From Pseudomonas sp. 102515 (lineage in GTDB: Bacteria; Pseudomonadota; Gammaproteobacteria; Pseudomonadales; Pseudomonadaceae), in contig NZ_JAVHTY010000004.1 of NCBI RefSeq assembly GCF_031085165.1, positions 583,884 to 647,883 on the forward strand: a stretch of DNA of 64,000 bases, in the 5' to 3' direction. The translations under genes and the position numbers were made by a program. The notes beneath the pieces are model-generated. The model was not told the DNA's origin and did no database searches. It worked only from the letters and a program-made list of their open reading frames with translations. Of this stretch, positions 37,187 to 45,968 are shown one piece after another (the first letter of the stretch is position 1; each line of letters starts with the position of its first letter).

Positions 37187-37663
37187 ATGCGCGCTGGAGT
37201 TCTGGCGTTGTTGCTGTCGTGTCTGCTGGTGCCCCTGACCGCCCTGGCACTCGAACCCGGCGAGCGGGTGGCGCCCTTCACCCTGCTCGATCAGCGTGAC
37301 CAGCCCTATACCTTCGACGACCAGCTGCAGGTCCTGCTGGTGGCGCGCAGCATGAGCGGCTCCGGCCTGGTCAAGGAAGCCATGCGCGACCAGCCGGCGA
37401 ACTATATCGACGGCAGCCGGGTGGCCTACATCGCCGACATCAGCAGCATGCCGGCGGCCATCACCCGGATGTTCGCCATACCGGCCATGCGCAAGTACGG
37501 CTACCGGATCCTGCTCGACCGCGAGTCCCGGATCGTGCCGCGCTTTCCGGGCGCTGCCGACAAGGTGCTCTGGGTGACCCTCGACCATGGCCGCTTCGTC
37601 AGCCAGCGCGAATTCAGCGACGCCACCGCGCTGCGCGACGCGCTCAAGGCCAAGGCGCGCTGA
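37187..37663 (+). CDS. Periplasmic thioredoxin-fold-like protein without CxxC
   Basis: 158 residues with an N-terminal signal peptide (hydrophobic about residues 4-21, ending ALALEPG). The mature part resembles a redoxin fold (GERVAPFTLLDQRDQPYTFD, ILLDRESRIVPRFPG), but the site that would carry CxxC reads ARSMSGSGLVKEA, so it cannot do thiol chemistry. The TGA shares an A with the ampD ATG (TGATG), suggesting co-translation. Precise role unknown. Confidence 0.6.
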   Translation: MRAGVLALLLSCLLVPLTALALEPGERVAPFTLLDQRDQPYTFDDQLQVLLVARSMSGSGLVKEAMRDQPANYIDGSRVAYIADISSMPAAITRMFAIPAMRKYGYRILLDRESRIVPRFPGAADKVLWVTLDHGRFVSQREFSDATALRDALKAKAR

Positions 37664-38223
37664 TGGATCGGGCGTTCGTCGAGGGCTGGTATCGTGAGGC
37701 GCGACGCTGCCCTTCGCCCAACCACAACGAGCGCCCGGCCGGGACCGAGGTGTCCCTGCTGGTGATCCACAACATCAGCCTGCCGCCCGGGCAATTCGGC
37801 ACCGGCTGCGTCCAGGCCTTCTTCCAGAATGGCCTGGATCATTCGGCCCATCCCTTCTTCGCGGAGATCGCCGAACTGAGGGTGGCGGCGCACTTTCTCA
37901 TCGAGCGCGACGGGGCGGTGACCCAGTTCGTCTGCTGCGAGCAGCGCGCCTGGCATGCCGGTATCTCCTTCTTCGACGGGCGCGAGAACTGCAACGACTT
38001 CTCCCTGGGCATCGAACTGGAAGGCACGGACGACCTGGCCTACACCGACGCCCAGTACCGCGCCCTGGGGCGGCTGACGCGGGCGCTGCAGCGCGTCTAC
38101 CCAGCGATCAGCGCCGAGCGTATCCAGGGCCACAGCGATATCGCCCCGGGGCGCAAGACCGATCCGGGACCGGCGTTCGACTGGGCGCGGCTGCAAGGCG
38201 AATTGGCCGTCGACGAAAACTAG
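37663..38223 (+). CDS. ampD: 1,6-anhydro-MurNAc-L-alanine amidase AmpD
   Basis: Zinc amidase that removes the peptide from anhydro-muropeptides in wall recycling; its loss derepresses AmpC beta-lactamase in pseudomonads. 186 residues. Zinc ligands are His36 (LLVIHNISL), His157 (IQGHSDIAPG) and Asp167 (RKTDPGPAFDW), with Lys165 in the active site. ampE usually follows ampD; here a convergent tatD follows, and the two stops overlap in one CTAG (38220-38223). Confidence 0.95.
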   Translation: MDRAFVEGWYREARRCPSPNHNERPAGTEVSLLVIHNISLPPGQFGTGCVQAFFQNGLDHSAHPFFAEIAELRVAAHFLIERDGAVTQFVCCEQRAWHAGISFFDGRENCNDFSLGIELEGTDDLAYTDAQYRALGRLTRALQRVYPAISAERIQGHSDIAPGRKTDPGPAFDWARLQGELAVDEN

Positions 38224-39017
38224 GCGAGGCCGGCGGCGTCCCAGCCGAACACCGCGCAGGCATTGCGGGTGGTAACGGTGGCCAGAGTCTCGGGTGAAAC
38301 GTTCCAGAGGGGCGCCAGGGCGGCGCAGATGGCCGGCAGATGGGTGGGACTGTTGCGTACGTCCGGGTGCATGGCGGGTGGCATGTCGGGCGCATCGGTC
38401 TCCAGCACGATGCCCTCCAGCGGCACCTGTGGCAGTACCCGCTGCAGTCTTTTCGCCTGCGGCCAGGTGGGCGCGCCGCCCAGGCCTATCTTGAAGCCCA
38501 GGCGCAGGTATTCGCGGGCTTCTTCATAGCTGCCGGAAAAGGCGTGGGCGATGCCGGCCCTCGGCGGCTTGAGGCGTTTCAGGATCCTGACCACATCGGC
38601 ATGGGCGCGGCGCACGTGCAGCAGCACCGGCAACTCCAGCTCCATGGCCAGGCGCATCTGCTGCTCGAAGAACCAGGCCTGGCGCGCCTTGTCGGGCGCC
38701 TCGATGAAATAGTCCAGACCGATCTCGCCCAGGGCGCAGAGGCGGGGATCGCTCCGGCGGTCCAGGCAGAAGGCCCGGAGCGCCTCCATATCGGCCTCCT
38801 GGTGGCGCTGCAGGTACAGCGGATGCAGGCCGGGCGCCGCATGGAGGCCGGCATTGTCCGTGGCGACCCGCCAGAGTTGCGGCCACTGGTTGCGCTCGAC
38901 ACCGATCAGCACCTGGCGGACCACCCCGAGGCGCGCGCATTCGGCCAGCAGGGCCGGTCGCGCGGCGTCGAAGTCCGGATAGTCCAGATGGTTGTGGGTG
39001 TCGATCAGCAGGCTCAT
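38220..39017 (-). CDS. TatD-family metal-dependent hydrolase
   Basis: 265-residue TIM-barrel hydrolase of the TatD family, which contains 3'-5' DNA exonucleases and D-aminoacyl-tRNA deacylase-type enzymes. Metal ligands His8 and His10 (IDTHNHLDY), the glutamate in ALGEIGLDYF, the histidine in VLLHVRRAH and the aspartate in LETDAPDMPP are visible. It starts within the fruR stop (ATGA), so it probably is transcribed with fruR. The exact TatD paralogue is unclear. Confidence 0.85.
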   Translation of the reverse strand: MSLLIDTHNHLDYPDFDAARPALLAECARLGVVRQVLIGVERNQWPQLWRVATDNAGLHAAPGLHPLYLQRHQEADMEALRAFCLDRRSDPRLCALGEIGLDYFIEAPDKARQAWFFEQQMRLAMELELPVLLHVRRAHADVVRILKRLKPPRAGIAHAFSGSYEEAREYLRLGFKIGLGGAPTWPQAKRLQRVLPQVPLEGIVLETDAPDMPPAMHPDVRNSPTHLPAICAALAPLWNVSPETLATVTTRNACAVFGWDAAGLA

Positions 39018-40006
39018 GACAGGCGGCGTTTGAGGACCCTCGGGATGGCTTGGACACCGGGCAGATAGTGGTCGTTTTCCAGGGCGTCCAGCATCAGTTC
39101 CAGGGCGCGCTCGGTGATGACCTCATGCTGCTGGGAGATGGCGTTGACCTTGAACGGCAGGTAGTCGAGCAATTGGGTGTCACCGAAGGTGGCCAGGCGT
39201 AGGGTGTCGCCCTCGCCCAGCGGATGATCGCGCAGTACCTCCAGCACGCCCTGCAGCAGGACGTAGGAGGTGGTCAGCAGCGCCTCGGGCCAGTGGCCGA
39301 GTTCCTCGATCATGGCCAACGCCTGGGCGCGACCGCCTTCCCGACTGTAGTGGGGCGCATGCCGCTCCCAGTGGCGCGCCGGATGATCGGCGAGGGCAGC
39401 GGCGAAGCCGGCGGCGCGGGCGCGGCTGATGGCCAGGTCGGGGCGGGCACCGATCAGCGCGATGCTGTGGGTGTCCGGCGTCAGCAGGGTGGCGGCCAGC
39501 TGCCGGCCGGCGGTGTGGTCGTCGCTGACCACCGAACAGAATTGCGCGGGATCGAGCTGGCGATCGATGGCGATGATCGGGATGTTGTGTTCCTGCAACT
39601 GCCGGTAGGGGGCGTCGTCCTCGGCCAGGCTGCTGGCGGTGAACAGGCCGTCGCAGCGACGGGCGCGAAACAGTGCGATCAGCTGGCGTTCACTGTCGGG
39701 ATTGTCGTCGGTGCAGGCGATCAGCAACTGATAGCCACGCGCCCGTGCCCGGCGTTCCAGCTGCTTGGCCAGGCGCGCGTAGCTGGGGTTCTCCAGGTCG
39801 GGCAGCAGGAAGCCCAGGGTGTGGGTAGCACCGCGGCGCAGGCCGGCGGCGCGCTGGTCGGGCTGGTAGCCGTGGGCCTCGACCACGGCCATGACCCGCG
39901 CCACGGTCGCCGCACTGATGCGTCTTTGCGTGGCCTTGCCGTTGATGACGTAGCTCGCGGTAGTGAGGGATACGCCGGCCAATTGGGCGATGTCGCTGAG
40001 TTTCAC
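39014..40006 (-). CDS. fruR: Fructose repressor FruR (Cra-type, LacI family)
   Basis: 330-residue LacI-family repressor. The N-terminal helix-turn-helix is KLSDIAQLAGVSLTTASYVI with the hinge helix after it (ATVARVMAVVEAHGYQPD); the rest is a periplasmic-binding-type effector domain. The start is GTG 40006. It is divergent from fruBKA, with a perfect LacI-type operator between them, so it should respond to fructose 1-phosphate, as does the P. putida Cra. Effector is inference. Confidence 0.93.
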   Translation of the reverse strand: MKLSDIAQLAGVSLTTASYVINGKATQRRISAATVARVMAVVEAHGYQPDQRAAGLRRGATHTLGFLLPDLENPSYARLAKQLERRARARGYQLLIACTDDNPDSERQLIALFRARRCDGLFTASSLAEDDAPYRQLQEHNIPIIAIDRQLDPAQFCSVVSDDHTAGRQLAATLLTPDTHSIALIGARPDLAISRARAAGFAAALADHPARHWERHAPHYSREGGRAQALAMIEELGHWPEALLTTSYVLLQGVLEVLRDHPLGEGDTLRLATFGDTQLLDYLPFKVNAISQQHEVITERALELMLDALENDHYLPGVQAIPRVLKRRLS

Positions 40007-40124
40007 GCCTGTTCCTCATGGGACCTGAATGGCCTGGCACTGTACGGCCCTGGCGAGACGGTCTTTATTGTGTGTTGTGCTTCAAGGATCGGCGATTATC
40101 GAGTAACGTTCCAGTCCCATTGGG

Positions 40125-40136
40125 TGAAACGTTTCA
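40125..40136. promoter_or_regulatory. FruR/Cra operator upstream of fruB
   Basis: TGAAACGTTTCA is a perfect 12-bp palindrome that fits the Cra consensus (TGAAAC core). It lies in the fruR-fruB gap 151 nt before the fruB start. A weaker look-alike (GTAACGTTCC) lies at 40103-40112. FruR binding here is inferred from its position and known Cra sites. Confidence 0.8.
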
Positions 40137-40287
40137 GCTTTCTGTTGTCCGAGGGCTGGCACGAATCTGCCAAGGGCCCTGCCACGCCTCTCCCGACGCG
40201 ATTGCAGGGCTGAGCGAGCCGGCAAGCATCTATTACAAGAAAGGCACGGCGCCAGGATCAGGCGCGCGGCGCCGGAGGTATCCTTCC

Positions 40288-43170
40288 ATGTTCGAACTCA
40301 ATGCCCAGCATATCCGCATGGCCCAGCAGGCGCCGGACAAGGCGACCGCCCTGGCCATGCTCGCCGAGTCCCTGGTGGCCGATGGCCTGGTCGCCCCGGG
40401 TTATCTCGAAGGGCTCAAGGCCCGCGAGGCCCAGGGCTCCACCTACCTCGGCCAGGGTATCGCCATTCCCCATGGTACGCCGCAGACCCGCGACCAGGTG
40501 TTCGTCACCGGTGTGCGGATGATGCAATTCCCGCACGGTGTGGACTGGGGTGACGGTCAGCTGACCTACCTGGCCATCGCTATCGCCGCCAAATCCGACG
40601 AACACCTGCGCATCCTGCAACTGCTCACCCGCGCCCTGGGCGAAAGCGATCTGCAACAGGCCCTGCGCGAGGCCCGCGAACCCCAGCTGATCCTCGACCT
40701 GCTGCAGGGCGCGCCCCAGGCGCTGGCGCTGGATGAAGAGCTGGTGCAGCTGGCCATCGATGCCGAGGACCTGGAAGACCTGGCCTGGCAGGGTGCGCGC
40801 ATGCTCAAGCACATGGAATGCGTGGGGGCCGGTTTCGCCGGTGCCCTGCAGGCCAGCCAGCCGCTGCCCCTGGGCGACGGCCTCTGGTGGCTTAACAGCG
40901 AGACCGCGGTGAAACGCCCCGGCCTGGCCTTCGTCACCCCGTTGCAGACCCTGCAGCTGCAGGAGCAGCCAGTACGCGGCCTGTTCTGCCTGGCCAGCCT
41001 CGGCGAGGGCCATCGCGCCCTGCTCGAACGCCTCTGCGACCTGCTCGTCGCCGGTCGTGGCCAGGAGCTGGCCCAGGCCACCTCCCGCCGCGCCGTGCTC
41101 GAAGCCCTGGGCGGCGAAGTCGCCCCGGACTGGCCCAGCGCCCAGGTGGTACTGGCCAACGCCCACGGCCTGCATGCCCGTCCGGCCAAGGAGCTGGCGC
41201 GGCTGGCCAAGGCCTATGACGGCGAGATCCGCGTGCGCATCGACAACGGCGCCCCGGTCTCGGCCAAGAGCCTGTCGCGACTGCTGGCACTGGGCGCCCG
41301 TCGCGGCCAGACCCTGGAATTCCTAGTCGAGCCCGGCACCCCGGCCGAAGCCGCGCTCAACGATCTGATCGGTGCCGTACAGGCCGGACTCGGTGAGGAA
41401 GTGGAGCCGGTCACCGCCAGTGCGCCGGCCCCCGCCGGTGCCGCCCGGGTCACCGCCATCAGCCTGGTGGACCCGTCCGCACAGCTGCCGTTGGCCGCGG
41501 GCGATCGCGCCCAGGCCGTGGCCGCCGCCCCCGGCCTGGCCGTGGGCCCGGCCCATGTGGTGGCACTCCAGCACTTCGACTATCCGGCCACCGGCGCAGG
41601 TGCCGCCGTCGAACGCCAGCGCCTGGATGCGGCCCTGGCCGCAGTACGCGCCGACATCGAGGCGCTCATCGCGCGCAGTGAGGCCAGTGCCCTGCGCGAG
41701 ATCTTCCTGACCCACCTGGAGATGCTGGAAGACCCGGATCTGCAGCAGGGCATCGCTGCCCGGCTCAAGGCCAATGCCAGTGCCGCCGCGGCCTGGGATG
41801 CGCAGATCGAGCAGGCGGCCAGCCAGCAGGAAGCCCTGCAGGACAAACTGCTCGCCGAGCGCGCCGCCGACCTGCGCGACGTCGGTCGGCGGGTACTGGC
41901 CCAGTTGTGTGGCGTCGAATCGGCCCGCGAACCCGAAGAGCCCTATGTGCTGGTGATGGACGAGGTCGGCCCGGGCGATGTGGCCCGGCTGGATCGCGAA
42001 CGCGTCTGCGGCATCCTCACCGCCCGTGGCGGTGCCAGCTCCCACAGCGCCATCGTCGCCCGCGCCCTGGGCATTCCGGCCATCGTCGGCGCCGGTAGCC
42101 GTGTGCTGGACCTGGCGCCGCGCAGCGTGTTGCTGCTGGATGGCGACAAGGGCACCCTGGAAATCGCCCCGGACGCCAGTCGTATCGAGGCCGTGCAGCG
42201 TGAGCGCGAGGTCCAGGCCGAGCGCCGTCGCGCCGCCGAGGCCCGGCGTTTCGAAAGCGCCACCACCCGCGACGGCCACCACGTCGAGATCGCCGTGAAC
42301 CTGGGCGACACCGCCCAGGCCGCCGCCGCGGTGGAGCAGGGCGCCGAAGCCGTCGGCCTGCTGCGGACCGAACTGGTGTTCATGAGCCATGACCGCGCGC
42401 CCGACGAGGCCGCCCAGGAGCTGGAATACCGCCGCGTCCTCGATGGCCTGGCCGGCAAGCCGCTGGTGGTGCGTACCCTGGACGTCGGTGGCGACAAGCC
42501 GCTGCCCTATCTGCCGCTGCCGCCGGAAGAGAATCCCTTCCTCGGCATCCGTGGCATCCGCCTGACCCTGCGTCGTCCCGAGCTGCTGGAGACCCAGCTC
42601 CGCGCCCTGCTCAAGGCCGCCGACGGCCGGCCGCTGCGGATCATGTTCCCCATGATCGGCCGGGTCGAGGAATGGCGCCAGGCGCGTGACATCCTCGACC
42701 GCCTGCGCCAGGAGATCCCCACCACCGACCTGCAGGTCGGCATCATGATCGAGGTGCCCTCGGCCGCGCTGCTGGCGCCGGTGCTGGCCCCGGAAGTGGA
42801 TTTCTTCAGCGTCGGTACCAATGACCTGACGCAATACACCCTGGCCATCGACCGCGGCCACCCGCTGTTGTCCGGCGAGGCTGATGGCCTGCACCCCAGC
42901 GTGCTGCGCCTGATCGACATGACGGTGCGTGCCGCCCATGCCCACGGCAAGTGGGTGGGCGTCTGCGGCGAGCTGGCGGCCGATCCCCTGGCGGTGCCGA
43001 TCCTGGTCGGCCTGGGCGTGGACGAGCTGTCGGTCTCGGCCCGCAGCGTGCCGCTGGTCAAGGCCCGGGTCCGCGAACTGGAGCTGCGCCTGGTGCAGTC
43101 CTGCGCCGCCCGCGCCCTGGAACTGGCCACTGCCGCGGAAGTGCGGCAGAGCGTGGAGGCCCTGCGATGA
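40288..43170 (+). CDS. fruB: Fructose PTS multidomain phosphotransferase FruB (EIIA-HPr-EI)
   Basis: A 960-residue fusion carrying the whole soluble phosphorelay for fructose: EIIA with phospho-His62 (GIAIPHGTP), HPr with His296 (GLHARPAKEL), and enzyme I with His586 (GGASSHSAIVARALGIPA) followed by the PEP-binding domain (VGTNDLTQYTLAIDRGHPLL). ATG 40288 has GGAGG 9 nt upstream; the frame is open to 40018, but that part covers the operator. It overlaps fruK by 4 nt (ATGA). Confidence 0.97.
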   Translation: MFELNAQHIRMAQQAPDKATALAMLAESLVADGLVAPGYLEGLKAREAQGSTYLGQGIAIPHGTPQTRDQVFVTGVRMMQFPHGVDWGDGQLTYLAIAIAAKSDEHLRILQLLTRALGESDLQQALREAREPQLILDLLQGAPQALALDEELVQLAIDAEDLEDLAWQGARMLKHMECVGAGFAGALQASQPLPLGDGLWWLNSETAVKRPGLAFVTPLQTLQLQEQPVRGLFCLASLGEGHRALLERLCDLLVAGRGQELAQATSRRAVLEALGGEVAPDWPSAQVVLANAHGLHARPAKELARLAKAYDGEIRVRIDNGAPVSAKSLSRLLALGARRGQTLEFLVEPGTPAEAALNDLIGAVQAGLGEEVEPVTASAPAPAGAARVTAISLVDPSAQLPLAAGDRAQAVAAAPGLAVGPAHVVALQHFDYPATGAGAAVERQRLDAALAAVRADIEALIARSEASALREIFLTHLEMLEDPDLQQGIAARLKANASAAAAWDAQIEQAASQQEALQDKLLAERAADLRDVGRRVLAQLCGVESAREPEEPYVLVMDEVGPGDVARLDRERVCGILTARGGASSHSAIVARALGIPAIVGAGSRVLDLAPRSVLLLDGDKGTLEIAPDASRIEAVQREREVQAERRRAAEARRFESATTRDGHHVEIAVNLGDTAQAAAAVEQGAEAVGLLRTELVFMSHDRAPDEAAQELEYRRVLDGLAGKPLVVRTLDVGGDKPLPYLPLPPEENPFLGIRGIRLTLRRPELLETQLRALLKAADGRPLRIMFPMIGRVEEWRQARDILDRLRQEIPTTDLQVGIMIEVPSAALLAPVLAPEVDFFSVGTNDLTQYTLAIDRGHPLLSGEADGLHPSVLRLIDMTVRAAHAHGKWVGVCGELAADPLAVPILVGLGVDELSVSARSVPLVKARVRELELRLVQSCAARALELATAAEVRQSVEALR

Positions 43171-44135
43171 GCCGTATCCTTACCCTGACCCTCAACCCGG
43201 CGCTGGACCTCACCGTCCAGTTGCCGGCGCTCAAGCCCGGCGTGGTGAATCGCAGCGAGGCGGTGATCGTCCATGCCGCTGGCAAGGGCATCAACGTCGC
43301 CCAGGTGCTGGCCGATCTCGGCCATGACCTGACGGTGAGCGGCTTTCTCGGGGCCGACAACGCGGCCGCCTTCGAGGCCCTGTTCGCCCGCCGCGGCTTC
43401 ACCGATGCCTTCGTCCGGGTCGCCGGCGAAACCCGCAGCAACCTCAAGCTGGCCGAGGCCGCTGGGCGCATCACCGACATCAACGGGCCCGGCCCGGAAG
43501 TGTCCGCCGCCGCCCAGCAGCAATTGCTGGAGACCCTGGATCGCCTCGCCCCCGGCCATGACGCCGTAGTGGTAGCCGGCAGCCTGCCGCGCGGGGTGAC
43601 CCCCGAGTGGCTGGCCGCCCTGGTCGGCCGGCTCAAGTCGCTGGGCCTGCCGGTGGCCCTGGATACCAGTGGCGCCGCCCTGCGCGCCGCCCTGGCCGCC
43701 GGCCCCTGGCTGATCAAGCCCAATACCGAAGAACTGGCCGAAGCCTGCGGTGCACCGGCCGAGACCGCCACCGAGCAGGCCCTGCTGGTCGAGCAACTGC
43801 GCGCCCTCGGCATCGAGCATCTGGTGATCTCCCAGGGCGCCGACGGCGTGCGCTGGTACGGTCGGCAGACCCTGGAGGCGCAGCCGCCCAAGGTCACCGT
43901 GGCGAGCACCGTCGGGGCGGGGGATTCCCTGCTGGCCGGCATGCTGCACGGTCTGCTCACCGGCCAGTCGCCGGAACGCACCCTGACCACGGCCACCGCC
44001 ATCGCGGCCCTGGCGGTCACCCAGATCGGCGTCGGCATCAACGATTCCGCACAACTTGCCACCCTCGAAGACCAGGTGCAGGTGCGCGTCCTTCCCGACT
44101 TTCCGCTAGAACAAGAATCAGGGGTAAACCCATGA
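43167..44135 (+). CDS. fruK: 1-phosphofructokinase FruK
   Basis: PfkB-family kinase converting fructose 1-phosphate to fructose 1,6-bisphosphate. 322 residues from ATG 43167, which overlaps the fruB stop; the frame extends upstream only inside fruB. Signatures are LTLNPALDLTV at the N terminus, AGGKGINVAQVL-like (AAGKGINVAQVL) and the anion-hole/catalytic ASTVGAGDSLLAGMLHG. The stop overlaps the fruA ATG. Confidence 0.96.
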   Translation: MSRILTLTLNPALDLTVQLPALKPGVVNRSEAVIVHAAGKGINVAQVLADLGHDLTVSGFLGADNAAAFEALFARRGFTDAFVRVAGETRSNLKLAEAAGRITDINGPGPEVSAAAQQQLLETLDRLAPGHDAVVVAGSLPRGVTPEWLAALVGRLKSLGLPVALDTSGAALRAALAAGPWLIKPNTEELAEACGAPAETATEQALLVEQLRALGIEHLVISQGADGVRWYGRQTLEAQPPKVTVASTVGAGDSLLAGMLHGLLTGQSPERTLTTATAIAALAVTQIGVGINDSAQLATLEDQVQVRVLPDFPLEQESGVNP

Positions 44136-45895
44136 ACATCGCCATCGTCACGACCTGCCCGACCGGCATGGTCACCAGCGTGCTCAGTGCGCGCCTGCTG
44201 GACGCCGCCGCCCAGCGCCGCGGCTGGACCACCAGCGTCGAGATCCACGACGGCCCCGAGGCCACCCTGCTGACCGACGACCAGGTGGCGCGCGCCGAAC
44301 TGGTGGTGGTGGTCCATACCGGGACGGTCGACCTGTCCCGCTTCGTCGGCAAGCGCGTCTATCGCGCCGCTCCGGCCGAAGCCTTGCGCGACGTCGATGC
44401 CTTCCTGCAACGCGCCGCCAGCGAAGCCAAGGTGCTGGAACAGGCGCCGGCGGCCCGTGGCGCTGCGCCGAGCGCACCGGCCAGTGCCAGCGAGACGCCG
44501 CGGCTGGTGGCCATCACCGCCTGCCCGACGGGTGTCGCCCATACCTTCATGGCGGCCGAGGCGCTGCAGAATGCCGCCAAGAAGCTCGGCTATCGCCTGC
44601 ACTTGGAAACCCAGGGCTCGGTAGGGGCGCGCAATCCGCTACCGGCCGAGGCCATTCGCGACGCCGACGTGGTGCTGCTGGCCACCGACATCGAGGTCAA
44701 TGTCGAGCGCTTCGCCGGCAAGCGCGTCTATCGCTGCGGCACCGGGGTCGCCCTCAAGCAACCCGAGGCGACGATCAGGAAGGCCCTGGCCGAGGGCGAG
44801 ACCCTGGCCGGCAGCGCCGCGCCAGCCGCGGGCGAGGGCGAGGGCGCCAAGCCCGCCAAGAAGGAAGGCGCGGGCGTCTACAAGCACCTGCTCACCGGCG
44901 TGTCCTACATGCTGCCGATGGTGGTGGCGGGCGGGCTGCTGATCGCCCTGTCCTTCGTCTTCGGCATCGAGGCTTTCAAGGAGCAGGGCACCCTGGCCGC
45001 GGCGCTGATGCAGATCGGCGGTGAATCGGCCTTCAAGCTGATGGTCCCGGTGCTGGCCGGCTACATCGCCTATTCCATCGCCGACCGTCCGGGCCTTGCG
45101 CCCGGCATGATCGGTGGCTGGCTGGCCGCCAGCCTGGGCAGCGGCTTCATCGGCGGCATCATCGCCGGTTTCCTGGCCGGCTACGTGGCCAAGGCCATCG
45201 CCCAGCACGTGAAGCTTCCGGCCAGCGTCGAGGCGCTCAAGCCGATCCTGATCATCCCGCTGTTCGCCAGCCTCATCGTCGGCCTGGTGATGATCTACCT
45301 GGTCGGCACCCCGGTGGCCGGTGCCCTGAGTCGGCTCACCGACTTCCTCAACAACCTGGGCACCAGCAACGCGGTGCTGCTCGGCCTGATCCTCGGCGCC
45401 ATGATGTGCATCGACTTCGGCGGCCCGATCAACAAGGCCGCCTATGCCTTCACCGTCGGCCTGCTGGCGTCCAAGACCTACGGGCCCATGGCCGCCACCA
45501 TGGCGGCCGGCATGGTGCCGCCCATCGGCATGGGCATCGCCACCCTGCTGGCGCGCCACAAGTTCGCCCAGAGCGAGCGCGAGGCCGGCAAGGCGGCCTC
45601 GGTGCTGGGGCTGTGCTTCATTTCCGAGGGGGCGATTCCCTTCGCCGCCAAGGATCCGCTGCGGGTGATCCCGGCCAGCGTCATCGGCGGCGCCCTCACC
45701 GGCGCCTTGGTGATGCTGTTCAACTGCAAGCTGATGGCGCCCCACGGCGGCCTCTTCGTGCTGCTGATTCCCAACGCCATCAGCCATGCCTGGCTGTATC
45801 TGGCGGCCATCGCGGCCGGCAGTCTGGTGACCGGGGTCATCTACGCGGTGCTAAAGCGCAACGAGGCTGCCACCGAACTGGTCCCCGCGGCCTGA
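44132..45895 (+). CDS. fruA: Fructose PTS permease FruA (EIIB'-EIIB-EIIC)
   Basis: 587-residue membrane permease that imports fructose as fructose 1-phosphate. Two EIIB-type domains precede the membrane part: the first has Cys9 (TTCPTGMVTS), the second the active Cys131 (ITACPTGVAHTFMAAEAL). A charged Ala/Lys linker leads to EIIC (about residue 245 onward, YKHLLTGVSYMLPMVVAGGL) with eight or more hydrophobic segments and CIDFGGPINKAAYAF. ATG 44132 overlaps the fruK stop. Last gene of fruBKA. Confidence 0.96.
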   Translation: MNIAIVTTCPTGMVTSVLSARLLDAAAQRRGWTTSVEIHDGPEATLLTDDQVARAELVVVVHTGTVDLSRFVGKRVYRAAPAEALRDVDAFLQRAASEAKVLEQAPAARGAAPSAPASASETPRLVAITACPTGVAHTFMAAEALQNAAKKLGYRLHLETQGSVGARNPLPAEAIRDADVVLLATDIEVNVERFAGKRVYRCGTGVALKQPEATIRKALAEGETLAGSAAPAAGEGEGAKPAKKEGAGVYKHLLTGVSYMLPMVVAGGLLIALSFVFGIEAFKEQGTLAAALMQIGGESAFKLMVPVLAGYIAYSIADRPGLAPGMIGGWLAASLGSGFIGGIIAGFLAGYVAKAIAQHVKLPASVEALKPILIIPLFASLIVGLVMIYLVGTPVAGALSRLTDFLNNLGTSNAVLLGLILGAMMCIDFGGPINKAAYAFTVGLLASKTYGPMAATMAAGMVPPIGMGIATLLARHKFAQSEREAGKAASVLGLCFISEGAIPFAAKDPLRVIPASVIGGALTGALVMLFNCKLMAPHGGLFVLLIPNAISHAWLYLAAIAAGSLVTGVIYAVLKRNEAATELVPAA

Positions 45896-45968
45896 TCAGG
45901 GCCCTGACGATAGCGCTGTAACAAGAGGTTACACTGGGAGGCTCTCGCCTCCTGGTGTCCTCGTCTCC

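Noticed and set aside
40018..40287. Longer start for fruB
   Set aside because: The extension would run over the FruR operator and lacks a ribosome-binding site, while ATG 40288 has GGAGG and begins the EIIA domain.
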